Source: Lachnospiraceae bacterium
GTDB taxonomy: Bacteria > Bacillota > Clostridia > Lachnospirales > Lachnospiraceae
Direction of reading: 5' to 3'
Assembly: GCA_015057115.1 (NCBI GenBank)
Contig: SVEZ01000006.1
Location: 87,927 to 151,926, forward strand
Length of the DNA stretch: 64,000 nucleotides
The notes under the pieces are model-generated. The model did not search any database, was not told the DNA's origin, and saw nothing but the letters and a program-made list of their open reading frames with translations. The translations under genes were made by a program, and so were the position numbers. This document shows positions 17,787 through 27,465 of this stretch, one piece after another; positions within the stretch are counted from its first letter, which is position 1, and each line of letters begins with the position of its first letter.

Positions 17787-18611
17787 TTATGGTAGCATGA
17801 TTCTTACAGCTGCATCTATCGTCTGTTGTTGCTGTTCTTCCGCTGAAATAGCGGCCTTTCCGTCACCCTTCTGGTGTCCGTAGTCCCCAAATTGTTCGTG
17901 ATTGCCTCCCTCGATACGAATTTCTTCTCCCAAAGCCGGCCAATTCTTCTTATTTGCTTCGTAGTTCTTCCAATTTAAAACCTTATCCTTCGTTCCAACT
18001 ATAGAAAGAAGCCTCAGGTGATCGGGCAAGGGGTTCGTGGAAAATCCCGCCATAAGCACGAGTCCGTCCAACTTCTCGCCGTATTCCGATGCATACATTG
18101 CCGCCATGGCTCCGCCTAAGGAATGACCACCGATATACCACTTATTATAAGCATAATGACGCATAATATTCGTCGCCTTGTCTCTTCCCATAAACGCCAT
18201 GTGCAACGGCATCTTCACCAAAAAGCAGTCCACACCCTGCTCTGCAATTCCGTACATTAAACGAGCATAGCCGGCTTCATCCACCTTGGCTCCCGGATAG
18301 AAGATGTACGCCACCTCAGTTCCCGGTCCATCAAAAAAGTATCCATCCACATCTTTGGTGACCGTAACATACTTTCCGTTCTCTAGATAAAGAAGAGCCT
18401 CCTTCGTGGCATGATAATAGGTTCCAAAATATAGAACAAATCCTCCCACAAAGAAAATGAGGGTAAAGAAAAGAAAGGTAAGCGCAATTTTACCTTTCTT
18501 ACGTTTCACTGCCTTATGTCGTTTCTTCTCCCACAAGAACGTTGCAATTCCGGCAATACCCAAGGATATTACCAACGCCACGGAGCTGATTATGTAACCT
18601 TTAATTTCCAT
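17787..18611 (-). CDS. Membrane-anchored alpha/beta hydrolase
   Basis: A 274-aa protein with two N-terminal hydrophobic helices (about 7-28 and 43-64) separated by a very basic loop (KKRHKAVKRKKGK), then a compact alpha/beta hydrolase domain outside the membrane. The nucleophile elbow is GGHSLGGAMAA (Ser about 164); LLSIVGTKDKV gives the acid strand and EGGNHEQFGDYG the His. The domain resembles the small PF12695-type hydrolases. The substrate is unknown. A few residues before the end, EEQQQQT is a low-complexity run. The gene is followed by the hsp20 promoter and preceded by tRNA-Pro. Confidence 0.8.
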   Translation of the reverse strand: MEIKGYIISSVALVISLGIAGIATFLWEKKRHKAVKRKKGKIALTFLFFTLIFFVGGFVLYFGTYYHATKEALLYLENGKYVTVTKDVDGYFFDGPGTEVAYIFYPGAKVDEAGYARLMYGIAEQGVDCFLVKMPLHMAFMGRDKATNIMRHYAYNKWYIGGHSLGGAMAAMYASEYGEKLDGLVLMAGFSTNPLPDHLRLLSIVGTKDKVLNWKNYEANKKNWPALGEEIRIEGGNHEQFGDYGHQKGDGKAAISAEEQQQQTIDAAVRIMLP

Positions 18612-18650
18612 ACCTTATCTCCTCGTAAGCAAACGTACCTATAACAAAAA

Positions 18651-18724
18651 TCGGAATGACAGGACTTGAACCTGCGACCTCTTGACCCCCAGTCAAGCGC
18701 TCTACCAAACTGAGCCACATCCCG
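18651..18724 (-). tRNA. tRNA-Pro (GGG)
   Basis: Read on the minus strand: acceptor CGGGATG pairs with CATTCCG, the D-arm starts GGCTCAG, the anticodon stem CTTGA/TCAAG encloses CTGGGGG with anticodon GGG, and the T-arm holds GGTTCAAGTCC. The discriminator is A and CCA is not encoded; a T5 run follows. All arms fold without mismatch. Confidence 0.93.
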
Positions 18725-18773
18725 ATGCCTTTCCATTATACATGGAAAGGATGAAAAAAACAAGTTTTTTCTG

Positions 18774-19517
18774 TTAAAACAAACTAATCAAAAACTTTAT
18801 TTCTCCAAAGAATTCCCGGAACATATTGTTGACCAAATACTTCTTTGGAGAGGGTGCCGCAATGCCTACCGCATTGGACAACCCATAGCGTTTTGCGGTC
18901 TGAACTGCCCGAAACACATGAAAATCATTGGTTATAATTCCTACTGATGCTCCCTGTTCTATCAAATGGCGGCTGTTCTTAATATTCTCTGCTGTAGTAG
19001 TGGATTTGCCCTCCAGCTTAAGACGATCACTGCTGATACCGTGGCTCAACATATAATCCAGCATACCTGCAGCCTCGGTGGTTGGTTCGTTTGCTCCTTT
19101 CCCACCGGATAAAATACAAATGGTATCCGGATTCCGCTTCATATATGCACGGGCTTCTTCCAATCGGTATTTCAACACTTTACTGGGCCCGCTTTTCCGA
19201 ACCTGCGCCCCCAGTACAATGATATAATTCAATCCTTCCTCGCCCTTTTCGTTCATGCTTCCGATTACCAGGGCTTCTACCGCCAGAAAGGATGCAAAAC
19301 CCACGCAAAGAAGGCTGATTACCGTAATCCTCAAACGCTTTGGCAACTTCTTCCACAATTCCAGCTTGGTTGCTGCTGCCAACAACATGAAGCAAATGCT
19401 CAACAGCACCCACACCACAAAAAAGCCGGTGCCGGAACCAACCTGCCTTATAACATTGGCATAGAGCATGCAAAAAAGCGCCAGAATCAGCCAGATTCCC
19501 ATCAATAGCTTCTTCAT
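18774..19517 (-). CDS. YdcF/SanA-like DUF218 protein
   Basis: A 247-aa protein with three or four hydrophobic N-terminal segments in the first 90 residues, followed by a DUF218 domain: IIVLGAQVRKSGPSKVLKYR, CILSGGKGANEPTTEA and ENIKNSRHLIE are the family motifs. Such proteins (YdcF, SanA, ElyC) are linked to envelope integrity, but the reaction is not known. It follows the small PspC gene by 9 bp and is probably co-transcribed with it, which would join two envelope-stress-related products. Confidence 0.88.
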   Translation of the reverse strand: MKKLLMGIWLILALFCMLYANVIRQVGSGTGFFVVWVLLSICFMLLAAATKLELWKKLPKRLRITVISLLCVGFASFLAVEALVIGSMNEKGEEGLNYIIVLGAQVRKSGPSKVLKYRLEEARAYMKRNPDTICILSGGKGANEPTTEAAGMLDYMLSHGISSDRLKLEGKSTTTAENIKNSRHLIEQGASVGIITNDFHVFRAVQTAKRYGLSNAVGIAAPSPKKYLVNNMFREFFGEIKFLISLF

Positions 19518-19526
19518 GGAATCCTC

Positions 19527-19721
19527 CTAGTAAATGTCGCTATTCGGCATTACAAGAGCTGCCACGATATATGCAAGTAATCCACTGCCGCCCATGCAGC
19601 AAAACAGCACCCATGCCAGACGAACGATGGTGGAATCAATCTCAAAATACTCCGCGATTCCTCCGCAAACACCTGCTAACTTCTTGTCTCTATTGCTCTT
19701 ATATAATCTCTTTCCTTCCAT
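19527..19721 (-). CDS. Small PspC-domain membrane protein
   Basis: A 64-aa protein consisting of one PspC domain: KRLYKSNRDKKLAGVCGGIAEYF is the family signature, followed by one membrane helix (LAWVLFCCMGGSGLLAYIVAALVM). PspC proteins sense or respond to membrane stress together with PspA-type partners. No pspA is visible in the window. The gene is first in a two-gene unit with the DUF218 protein. Confidence 0.92.
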   Translation of the reverse strand: MEGKRLYKSNRDKKLAGVCGGIAEYFEIDSTIVRLAWVLFCCMGGSGLLAYIVAALVMPNSDIY

Positions 19722-19948
19722 ATTGTTTCTCCTTTCTTATTCACTTTTGGCACTATTCTTTGCCTGTGAGACCATTATAGCACAGGCTAAACCCAGCGGC
19801 AAACCTTATGTTCTTACACTTCTGTCACTTTTTCCAATTAGCACATTCATTTCATGAATTATTTGTGAATTATTCTGTCAAGAAACCAAGTATACTATTT
19901 TCATAGAGTAACCCAAACATAGCTAACATCCATACAAAGGAGGATTTT

Positions 19949-22057
19949 ATGACTACTACAATTCCGGAGCTTTTCGGTAGCATGGTTTTTAACGACGCCG
20001 AAATGAAAAAGCGTCTTCCCAAGGACGTTTACCGCGCTTTTTTAAAGACCATTGACGAAGGCACTCCCCTGCCTCTGGACCTTGCAAACGTACTGTCCCA
20101 TGCCATGAAGGATTGGGCTCTCGAAAAAGGTGCAACTCACTTTACCCACTGGTTCCAGCCCATGACCGGTATCACGGCTGAGAAACATGACTCTTTTCTT
20201 TCCCCGGAACCCGGCGGCTACGCCTTAATGACCTTTTCCGGAAAAGAATTGGTAAAGGGAGAACCCGACGCATCATCCTTCCCTTCAGGCGGACTTCGTG
20301 CCACCTTTGAAGCCAGAGGCTATACAGCTTGGGATCCAACCAGCTACGCCTTTGTCAAAGACGATACTTTATGTATCCCCACCGCTTTTTGTTCTTACAG
20401 CGGTGAATCTCTGGACAAAAAAACTCCCCTTTTGCGCTCTATGCAAGCGCTTGAAAAACAAACCCTTCGTGTACTGAAACTTTTCGGTGAAAACGATGTT
20501 CGACATGCTACTCCGATGGTAGGTTCCGAACAGGAATACTTCCTGGTAGATGAAGCATTATATCAGAAAAGACCGGATTTAATTTATACCGGCCGCACAC
20601 TTTTTGGTGCAAAACCCCCTAAGGGCCAGGAGATGGACGACCACTATTTTGGTTCCTTAAAGCCCCGTGTATCCGCTTTTATGAAAGAACTGGATCAAGA
20701 ATTGTGGAAGCTGGGAATTGCCGCCAAGACAAGACATAACGAAGTGGCTCCCGGACAGCACGAGCTTGCTCCGGTATTTTCCAGTACCAATACCAGTACC
20801 GATCACAATCAGCTTACCATGGAAATGATGAAACGAATTGCTAGCCGTCACCACATGGTTTGTCTGTTACATGAAAAACCTTTCGCAGGAGTAAACGGTT
20901 CCGGTAAACACAACAACTGGTCTATTTCCACGGACAAAGGTGACAACCTTTTCGCCCCCGGTGCATCTCCTTCACAGAATGCCCGTTTCTTACTGTTTTT
21001 AACCGCAGTAATTTCTGCCGTAGACGATTATCAGGATTTATTACGTCTTGCTGTAGCCACTGCCGGAAACGATCACCGTCTTGGCGCTAACGAGGCTCCG
21101 CCGGCTATTGTTTCCATTTTCCTTGGAGACGAGTTAATGGATGTGGTAAATTCCATTATTCAGCGTACCAGCTACCAGGATAGGGAAAAAGCCTTCCTTT
21201 CCATCGGTGCTGACGTGCTTCCCACCATCCGCAAGGATGCAACCGACCGGAATCGTACTTCTCCAATTGCTTTTACCGGAAATAAATTTGAGTTCCGTTC
21301 CGTCGGTTCTTCCGCCTCCATTGCAGGCATTAACATTGTAATCAACACCATTGTAGCCGATGCTTTAGGACGCTTTGCGGACCGTTTGGAAAAAGCATCC
21401 GATTTCTCCGGTGAATTGGATAATCTGATTCGAGAAGAATTGACCGCACATCAGCGCATCCTGTTTAACGGAAACGGCTACAGCGATGACTGGGTCCGTG
21501 AAGCAGAAAGACGTGGTCTTTCCAATCTCGTATCCACTGTAGAAGCACTGCCTCAATTCGTAACGGAGAAAGTATTTTCTTTGTTCGAGCAGCATCAGGT
21601 TTACAATCGTACGGAAGTCATTGCACACTATGAGATTTTATTGGAAAACTACTATAAGACCATTCATATTGAAGCATTAACCCTTGCAGACATGGTAGAA
21701 AAAGAAATTCTTTTTGCCTCAGGAAATTATCAGGATCAGCTGGCGCAACGAATTATGCACAAAAAAGACCTTGGTCTTTCTACCGCCGCTGAAGAAAGCA
21801 CATTGGCACAGGCTGCAGAAAGCACCAATGAGCTTTATTCCCTTCTTGGCCGTTTAAAGGAGGAGACAGCTACCGCAGAACTGCCGTCCGATTCTTTATC
21901 CACTGCTGTTTACTATCGCCAGCAGGTATTGCCTTGCATGGAAAAAATGCGAACAGAAATCGACCGGCTGGAAAGCCAGATTCCATCTTCCATTTGGCCA
22001 TATCCAACCTACGGTGATCTTTTATTTTCATTAGAAGGAGAGCCCCGGCGCCACTAG
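19949..22057 (+). CDS. glnN: Glutamine synthetase type III
   Basis: A 702-aa enzyme with the length and motifs of GSIII, which differs from the ~450-aa GSI. Visible blocks: THFTHWFQPMTG, FPSGGLRATFEARGY, MVGSEQEYFLVD (metal Glu), HNEVAPGQHELAP, LHEKPFAGVNGSGKHNNWS and NRTSPIAFTGNKFEFRSVG with the substrate-binding Arg. It makes glutamine from glutamate, ammonia and ATP in the cytosol. AAGGAGG supports the start. A 8-bp direct repeat GAATTATT (19856 and 19867) lies upstream near TATACT (19891-19896). It is not linked to other nitrogen genes here. Confidence 0.95.
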   Translation: MTTTIPELFGSMVFNDAEMKKRLPKDVYRAFLKTIDEGTPLPLDLANVLSHAMKDWALEKGATHFTHWFQPMTGITAEKHDSFLSPEPGGYALMTFSGKELVKGEPDASSFPSGGLRATFEARGYTAWDPTSYAFVKDDTLCIPTAFCSYSGESLDKKTPLLRSMQALEKQTLRVLKLFGENDVRHATPMVGSEQEYFLVDEALYQKRPDLIYTGRTLFGAKPPKGQEMDDHYFGSLKPRVSAFMKELDQELWKLGIAAKTRHNEVAPGQHELAPVFSSTNTSTDHNQLTMEMMKRIASRHHMVCLLHEKPFAGVNGSGKHNNWSISTDKGDNLFAPGASPSQNARFLLFLTAVISAVDDYQDLLRLAVATAGNDHRLGANEAPPAIVSIFLGDELMDVVNSIIQRTSYQDREKAFLSIGADVLPTIRKDATDRNRTSPIAFTGNKFEFRSVGSSASIAGINIVINTIVADALGRFADRLEKASDFSGELDNLIREELTAHQRILFNGNGYSDDWVREAERRGLSNLVSTVEALPQFVTEKVFSLFEQHQVYNRTEVIAHYEILLENYYKTIHIEALTLADMVEKEILFASGNYQDQLAQRIMHKKDLGLSTAAEESTLAQAAESTNELYSLLGRLKEETATAELPSDSLSTAVYYRQQVLPCMEKMRTEIDRLESQIPSSIWPYPTYGDLLFSLEGEPRRH

Positions 22058-22070
22058 GTGCCGAGGCTCT
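22039..22070. terminator. Hairpin across the glnN stop codon
   Basis: AGAGCC-c-CGGC-g-CC and its complement pair with two single mismatches around the ACTA loop, which contains the TAG stop codon. No clear U-tract follows on either strand, so termination is not certain; it lies between convergent glnN and mgtC. Confidence 0.5.
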
Positions 22071-22074
22071 TGCC

Positions 22075-22767
22075 TTATACTTCTTCCACATAATCTACAA
22101 AATCCAAACCATTAATCATTTCCAGCACTTCCTGATGGGAATGGTGTTTCCCCAATTGGATATCAATAATTAATGCTGCATCTTCTCCCTGAAGGGTCTT
22201 CTCCTTGGTCTTGGTAATACTGTTAATCACAATACCGGCATCCCGTATTTCCTTCCTAAGGCGACGTACACCGCTGTTCTCTTCAACCTCTACATAAAGG
22301 CTCATCAACCGTGTATGTTCACTTACACGCTGATGTAAGTACACCAGAAAGATATTGGCAAACATCACCAAAACAAAACAGGTTACGCCCACCACCAAAT
22401 AACCGGCACCGATGGCCATACCCATACAGGATGTAACCCAAAGGGAAGCTGCTGTAGTAAGTCCTTTAATCTGATTTCTTCCGGTTACCAAAATGGTTCC
22501 CGCTCCCAGAAAACCGATACCACTAACAACACCGGAAGGAATACGACCGATATCCACATTATCTCCTACCAGTCCTCCCAGATAAATATTTAGCACCATT
22601 GCCACTGCGGAACCTAAGCTCACCAGGGCAAAGGTCTTTATTCCGGCACTATGCCGTCTTACAATACGCTCCCAGCCAATCATACTGCCGAAAGCGGTTG
22701 CAATAACAAGTCGGATTGCCACTGCCACATCACTCATGCCTTCTAAATACTGTAATACATCGCTCAT
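22075..22767 (-). CDS. MgtC/SapB family protein
   Basis: A 230-aa membrane protein. The N-terminal half has four to five helices with the family hallmarks IGWERIVRRHSAGIKTFALV, the GVVSGIGFLGAGTILV stretch and IKGLTTAASLWVTSCMGMA; the C-terminal part (about 150-230) is a small ACT-like cytosolic domain (VEEN ... VINSITKTKE). Family members affect Mg2+ homeostasis and F-type ATPase activity. It is 14 bp downstream of the EAL-domain gene and probably shares its transcript; a functional link to c-di-GMP is not known. Confidence 0.92.
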   Translation of the reverse strand: MSDVLQYLEGMSDVAVAIRLVIATAFGSMIGWERIVRRHSAGIKTFALVSLGSAVAMVLNIYLGGLVGDNVDIGRIPSGVVSGIGFLGAGTILVTGRNQIKGLTTAASLWVTSCMGMAIGAGYLVVGVTCFVLVMFANIFLVYLHQRVSEHTRLMSLYVEVEENSGVRRLRKEIRDAGIVINSITKTKEKTLQGEDAALIIDIQLGKHHSHQEVLEMINGLDFVDYVEEV

Positions 22768-22780
22768 CCTGTCTTCTCTC

Positions 22781-25700
22781 CTACTCTTCCATGATGTCTT
22801 CTAAGGTCTTAAGATAAATATTTTCATCCGTGATACCACTTTCTGTACGGATTCTTGTTGCGTATTCTGCCCGCAGGGTTACCGCCGTTCCATCTATCTT
22901 TGTAATCTTGTTAAGACGTTTTACGATAGCTTTTGCCAGCTCCTCCAAATCCTGCTTTTTCTCCACATACGTTAAAACGGAAAATACCGATTCCTTCACT
23001 CTCGCCACCGCACAGGTCTGTCCGGTAACCTGAAGGATTTCCTCGCCCATTCCCCGCAATACTTCTTTGGCAAAATCCTCTCCCAGAGTTTCCTGAATCC
23101 GTCTATGCTTGTCATTCTTCAAAATAATCACACCATAGTTCCGACCATTGTCTCCAAACTGCATGGCATAGTCAATCATAGCATCCAGGAAAGAATGAAT
23201 ACTCATTAAGCCGGTTACATTATCCAACTGCTGGTTCTTTTGCCAATTATGCTCCCGTTCTTCCGAATTATCAACAAAATATCCCACCAGACCAATGATT
23301 TTTCCACTTCCGTAAATTGGCATTTTGTAACATATAATATTGTGAATTACACCGCGTACAATACACTGTCCCGGCAATGCCAAAACCTTCTTGCCATTTC
23401 TAAGAATGTCAAGTTCTTCGCCCTGGTAAGGGCCATTATCCACGTGCCAGCCCATATCTTCATCGGTTTTACCAATAACTTCGTCAACGGACTGCATTCC
23501 ATAAAAGTCCAAGAAAGATTGGCTTACGCCTCTGAATCGGCGCTGAGCATCCTTCCAGAAAAACTTCACTCCGGAATTCCATATCATATTATCCCAAAGG
23601 TTGGCATATTCCACCAATGTAGCGCTTTCCTCTTTTCCTTCGGGAAGCAGATGTTTTAAATCAACAGTGGTCTCTTCTTTCCCCGCATCTTGAGATAAAT
23701 TATCCTTCAGGCAATACAAAACTTCACTTTTCCCTGTTCTGGGCAAAAGCATCAAGGATATTTCTTTTTGATAGTAGGTTCCGCCATCATCTTTCACACG
23801 GAACAGCTTTGATATATATCCTTTTCCGGACTCCTCAATTCGCTCCACCATGGTGGTAGGATCCATAAACCGAATATATTCTTCCTGAGACGGCGGGAAT
23901 ATACGACTACGGGCGAATTCATCTATTCCCGTACGTAAATCATTGTACACCAGCACCCCGTTTTGAGCATATCGGAAAGATCCGAACAAAGGAGATGAGG
24001 TATTCTTTTTTACATTAATCAGATGTACCATATCAAACAACATGGTCAGTGAACGCACCCGGGCATCCAGACGATCCTTTTCTTTTCCCTTCTGATCTAT
24101 GGTGATATTGGTTATGGTTCCTGTAAACAGGGTATAGTTTAAGTTTGTAGCAATCACCTGTCCACGGAAGCAAAAATAATTTCCGCCTTCGGTATAATAA
24201 AAGTTCTCCAGGTTACCGGTTTTTTTCATATATTCCGCGTACTCCCGGTATCGTTTTGCCACCTCTGTACTGGAACGATAAATACGATTATCGGTCTGAC
24301 GCAAATTCGGTTCATCTTCGAAAATCTGCTCTTTGTACGCCTTGTTCATAAACAGGGTATTAAACTCTTCGTCACCGTACTCCACAATCTCCAATGGCGT
24401 ATCCGTATACCTTGCATGAAGACTGGCCGTTTCGTAAAATCGTCGCCATCTGCGTTCTTCCACTGCAATCCCGTTTTCTTGCATGTGTACAAACATATCA
24501 TCCACCGGTTCCGGCTTGCCGTAATAGTATCCCTGGATTTTTCCACATCCCACCTGAGTTAAGAAATCCAATTGTTCTCTGGTTTCCACACCTTCTGCCA
24601 GGGTATGAATGCCAATATCTTTGGCCATGGTAATGGTTGCCCGGACAATGTCCTTTGCTTTTTCCGTAAATGGGGTTAAAAAGCGCATATCCAGCTTTAA
24701 CATATCGAATTCAAAATCCTTCAAGAGGGTAAGGGAAGAATATCCGCTTCCAAAATCATCCATCCAGATTTCATAACCTGCATTCCGAAAATCTGCAATC
24801 ACCTTATTCATCAGATCTTCATCAGAAGCAATCATGCTTTCCGTTATCTCTATATGAATAAAATCCCTTGGTACGTCATATTTCTCCACAGCAGTTTCCA
24901 CCACAGAAAGCATATCGCATAAAATGAAATCCAGACGGGAGAAATTCACAGAGGCCGGAACCACCGGCAATTTCTTTTCTTCACGTTCGTGGATGTAACG
25001 ACAAACCCGTTCCACCACGTAAGAATCCAGTTTATGAATCAGGTTATTCTTCTCCAGCACTCCGATAAACTGATCCGGAGGTAAAAATCCCACCTCAGGA
25101 TCAATCCAGCGAACCAGGGATTCTACTCCGCACAGTTGCTCCGTAAGGGTACGAATAACCGGCTGGAAGTAAACTTTAATCCACTCGTTTTCCAAAGCTT
25201 CTGAAAAGCGACGCAACACGTACTCCTCGGTTTTCATCCGCTCTTCCAATAATTCGGTATATTCGATAATATCTGTCTGAGGATCATTCTTGATATAGTC
25301 ACAAGCCACCTTTGCATGGGAAAGTGCAGATTCCATGTTAAACTCACCATTGGGTGTAAAGCGGTAAATTCCGTATTTCCCAACGATATTATAATGGCTT
25401 CCGTACTTCTCTCGAAAAACTTTTGCTACTTCCTCGGTTTTCTCATAAACCTGTTCATATTTGGTAAACACCGCAAAATGATCGTCGGAAAGTCTGGAAA
25501 CAAAGGCATCCTCAAAAACAATACCTAATATCTCCGCAATAATCATCAAACAGGCATCGCCCTCCGCCACGCCTTTATTGATATTTAAAAGCTTAAAATT
25601 AACAAAATTCAGGTACACAATGGCGTAATCCTCTGTGCCGGTTCCTGCCAATCGGTCATTTACACCATTGACATAGCTACGGAATCGTCCCTTACCATAT

Positions 25701-26125
25701 AATCCGGTAATACGGTCAAGCTCTGCAGATTCACTTTCATACTCTCTGGAAATAACAAAGACATAGAAAAGATCGCCTTCCACCTCGTCCCGCACCAAGG
25801 TACCGTAATCCTCCATCAGGCGGATATTTCCCTTTTTGGTACGAATATGATAATAGACATGGTCAAAAGCGTTACCGGAATCATAAATTTGAGAATCAAT
25901 CTCTTTTTGCACCGACTGAAGCTGGGTTGCATTTACGATTCCGTCAAAACTGTTTCCCACAAACTCAATAAACTCCTCGTAAGAATCACACTCAAAGAGG
26001 CGAACCATATTCTGATTCGCATAAAGCAGTTCATGTCCCTCCCCCGCACGGTAAACAAATGCCCCTCCCGGCATTCTTTCCGTAAACAAATCAATCAGGT
26101 TCTGTCTCATCTCACAACTATCCAT
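22781..26125 (-). CDS. c-di-GMP phosphodiesterase (PAS/GGDEF/EAL multidomain)
   Basis: A 1114-aa soluble protein. Order: PAS (about 15-125), degenerate GGDEF (about 135-290; RLSDDHFAVF replaces RxGGDEF), EAL (about 305-545), PAS (about 570-690), another PAS region (about 850-950), and a second degenerate GGDEF (about 965-1100; VKESVFSVL). The EAL domain keeps the catalytic set: GVESLVRW, VNFSRLDF, IEITESM, MDDFGSGYSSL, LKLDMRF, LAEGVET and KIQGYYYGKP. It should hydrolyse c-di-GMP, with the two inactive GGDEF domains as sensory or regulatory parts. It lies 24 bp behind an intact cyclase gene. Confidence 0.92.
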   Translation of the reverse strand: MDSCEMRQNLIDLFTERMPGGAFVYRAGEGHELLYANQNMVRLFECDSYEEFIEFVGNSFDGIVNATQLQSVQKEIDSQIYDSGNAFDHVYYHIRTKKGNIRLMEDYGTLVRDEVEGDLFYVFVISREYESESAELDRITGLYGKGRFRSYVNGVNDRLAGTGTEDYAIVYLNFVNFKLLNINKGVAEGDACLMIIAEILGIVFEDAFVSRLSDDHFAVFTKYEQVYEKTEEVAKVFREKYGSHYNIVGKYGIYRFTPNGEFNMESALSHAKVACDYIKNDPQTDIIEYTELLEERMKTEEYVLRRFSEALENEWIKVYFQPVIRTLTEQLCGVESLVRWIDPEVGFLPPDQFIGVLEKNNLIHKLDSYVVERVCRYIHEREEKKLPVVPASVNFSRLDFILCDMLSVVETAVEKYDVPRDFIHIEITESMIASDEDLMNKVIADFRNAGYEIWMDDFGSGYSSLTLLKDFEFDMLKLDMRFLTPFTEKAKDIVRATITMAKDIGIHTLAEGVETREQLDFLTQVGCGKIQGYYYGKPEPVDDMFVHMQENGIAVEERRWRRFYETASLHARYTDTPLEIVEYGDEEFNTLFMNKAYKEQIFEDEPNLRQTDNRIYRSSTEVAKRYREYAEYMKKTGNLENFYYTEGGNYFCFRGQVIATNLNYTLFTGTITNITIDQKGKEKDRLDARVRSLTMLFDMVHLINVKKNTSSPLFGSFRYAQNGVLVYNDLRTGIDEFARSRIFPPSQEEYIRFMDPTTMVERIEESGKGYISKLFRVKDDGGTYYQKEISLMLLPRTGKSEVLYCLKDNLSQDAGKEETTVDLKHLLPEGKEESATLVEYANLWDNMIWNSGVKFFWKDAQRRFRGVSQSFLDFYGMQSVDEVIGKTDEDMGWHVDNGPYQGEELDILRNGKKVLALPGQCIVRGVIHNIICYKMPIYGSGKIIGLVGYFVDNSEEREHNWQKNQQLDNVTGLMSIHSFLDAMIDYAMQFGDNGRNYGVIILKNDKHRRIQETLGEDFAKEVLRGMGEEILQVTGQTCAVARVKESVFSVLTYVEKKQDLEELAKAIVKRLNKITKIDGTAVTLRAEYATRIRTESGITDENIYLKTLEDIMEE

Positions 26126-26149
26126 GGATGCCGCCTTTCTGCTTTGTCC

Positions 26150-27286
26150 TTAAGCTCTGTATAAAAAACTATCCTTCCCTTTCTCTTTAATCTCATACAA
26201 CAGTTCATCTGCCTGTTTCGTTACAATTATCATGTCCTCCGGCTCCGTAATATACGCCTTAATACCGCCGATACTTACGGAAACCCCAAGTACCTTTCCT
26301 TCTGCAGCAATCTCATGTACCCGTTCATGGAGCATTTCCAGATACTTTTGCATGTCCTCATCCACTAAGGGTGTTACGATTAGAAATTCATCGCCCCCCA
26401 ATCGGAATGTACATTCTTCGCCAAACAATTCCTTCGTAATCTCCGCCACCTGTTGTAACACCAAGTCTCCCATATCGTGTCCATAGGTGTCGTTATAATG
26501 CTTGAAGTTATCCACATCAAACATGGCCACAGAAATGGTTTTCCCCACGAAGCTTTCCCATTCCCTCCGCAGAGCATTCCGGTTTCCAATTTTCGTCAAC
26601 TCATCCTGGTAGGATAATCGCTCCAAAATACGGCTGTAGCGCTTTAATTTCTCATTCGTATCAATGAATCCACAGATAGTATAGTATTTTACCAATCCGA
26701 TAATATTCAAGAAAAAGATTATCTCTAAAATATTCATGGCAAAACGGAAGTCAAAGATTCCGTTAACAATGAAAAACACTTCTGATATGAAAAAGGTTAG
26801 TACCGAAGCAACCAACATTCTTACCGGATGCATCAGTGCCACGCCAAAGGTACACACCAACGCCAGAATCAGCACAAACCCCCGGTCTCCCTCCTGACGG
26901 TACAACATGGTCAGCACCATAGCATCCAATAAAAAGGCGGCATAATACATGCCCAACACTGCTCCATGGCATCGGAAGCATTCTGCAATCCTTTCATTCG
27001 TCTTACGTAAATACCACCATACTGCAGCGGACAAAAGGGACATAGCTAAATACAGTATTTCCGAGTATCTTTGTATCCACCGTTCCGGCTCTGTGGGAAA
27101 GAATCCGTACTTGCGACCATATCCCAAGAAAAATCCCATCTCAATGATAGCCATTAACAGCGCAACAATCTGGGTCAGATAATTGTTCTGTCTGGCAATA
27201 CCAAGTAAAACCTCAGGACTCTTTTCCTCAAAAATACCCTTCAGTACGGTATTTACTTTTCTTCTATCGCTCTGCACCGTTGCCAT
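26150..27286 (-). CDS. Membrane diguanylate cyclase (GGDEF)
   Basis: A 378-aa protein with about six membrane segments between residues 38 and 210 and a C-terminal GGDEF domain (about 225-375). The active-site signature FRLGGDEFLIV is intact, with FDVDNFKHYNDTYGHDMGD as the metal/nucleotide region and VSVSIGGI near the end. No RxxD inhibitory site is obvious before the signature (FGEECTFRLGGDEF). It makes c-di-GMP from GTP. It is the first gene of a probable operon with the phosphodiesterase and MgtC genes. An extended -10 promoter lies upstream. Confidence 0.93.
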   Translation of the reverse strand: MATVQSDRRKVNTVLKGIFEEKSPEVLLGIARQNNYLTQIVALLMAIIEMGFFLGYGRKYGFFPTEPERWIQRYSEILYLAMSLLSAAVWWYLRKTNERIAECFRCHGAVLGMYYAAFLLDAMVLTMLYRQEGDRGFVLILALVCTFGVALMHPVRMLVASVLTFFISEVFFIVNGIFDFRFAMNILEIIFFLNIIGLVKYYTICGFIDTNEKLKRYSRILERLSYQDELTKIGNRNALRREWESFVGKTISVAMFDVDNFKHYNDTYGHDMGDLVLQQVAEITKELFGEECTFRLGGDEFLIVTPLVDEDMQKYLEMLHERVHEIAAEGKVLGVSVSIGGIKAYITEPEDMIIVTKQADELLYEIKEKGKDSFLYRA

Positions 27287-27338
27287 ACCTTCTGCTCCTT
27301 TTTCCGTGACTATCCCGTAACAAAGTTTCTGTTATTAA

Positions 27339-27366
27339 ATTATATCACGATTGTTTTGTTCCGCAA
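27339..27366 (-). promoter_or_regulatory. Promoter of the c-di-GMP operon
   Basis: Minus-strand TGaTATAAT (27339-27347) is an extended -10; TTGCGG (27361-27366) lies 16 bp upstream. Confidence 0.6.
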
Positions 27367-27420
27367 GAAACTTCACCGCATCTACATACAATTTTAACTT
27401 CTATAACGCTTACTATAACC

Positions 27421-27465
27421 AAAAAAGAGCATCCCCTGTAACCAATGTCATTAAGTTAAGCCCTT
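27421..27465. mobile_element. IS-end-like remnant
   Basis: This stretch aligns, inverted, with 39417-39460: both have AAAAAAGAGC, then CCTGT, then AATGTCATTAAG. The second copy adjoins an IS4-type transposase remnant, so this is probably the end of a related lost insertion sequence. Confidence 0.55.
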
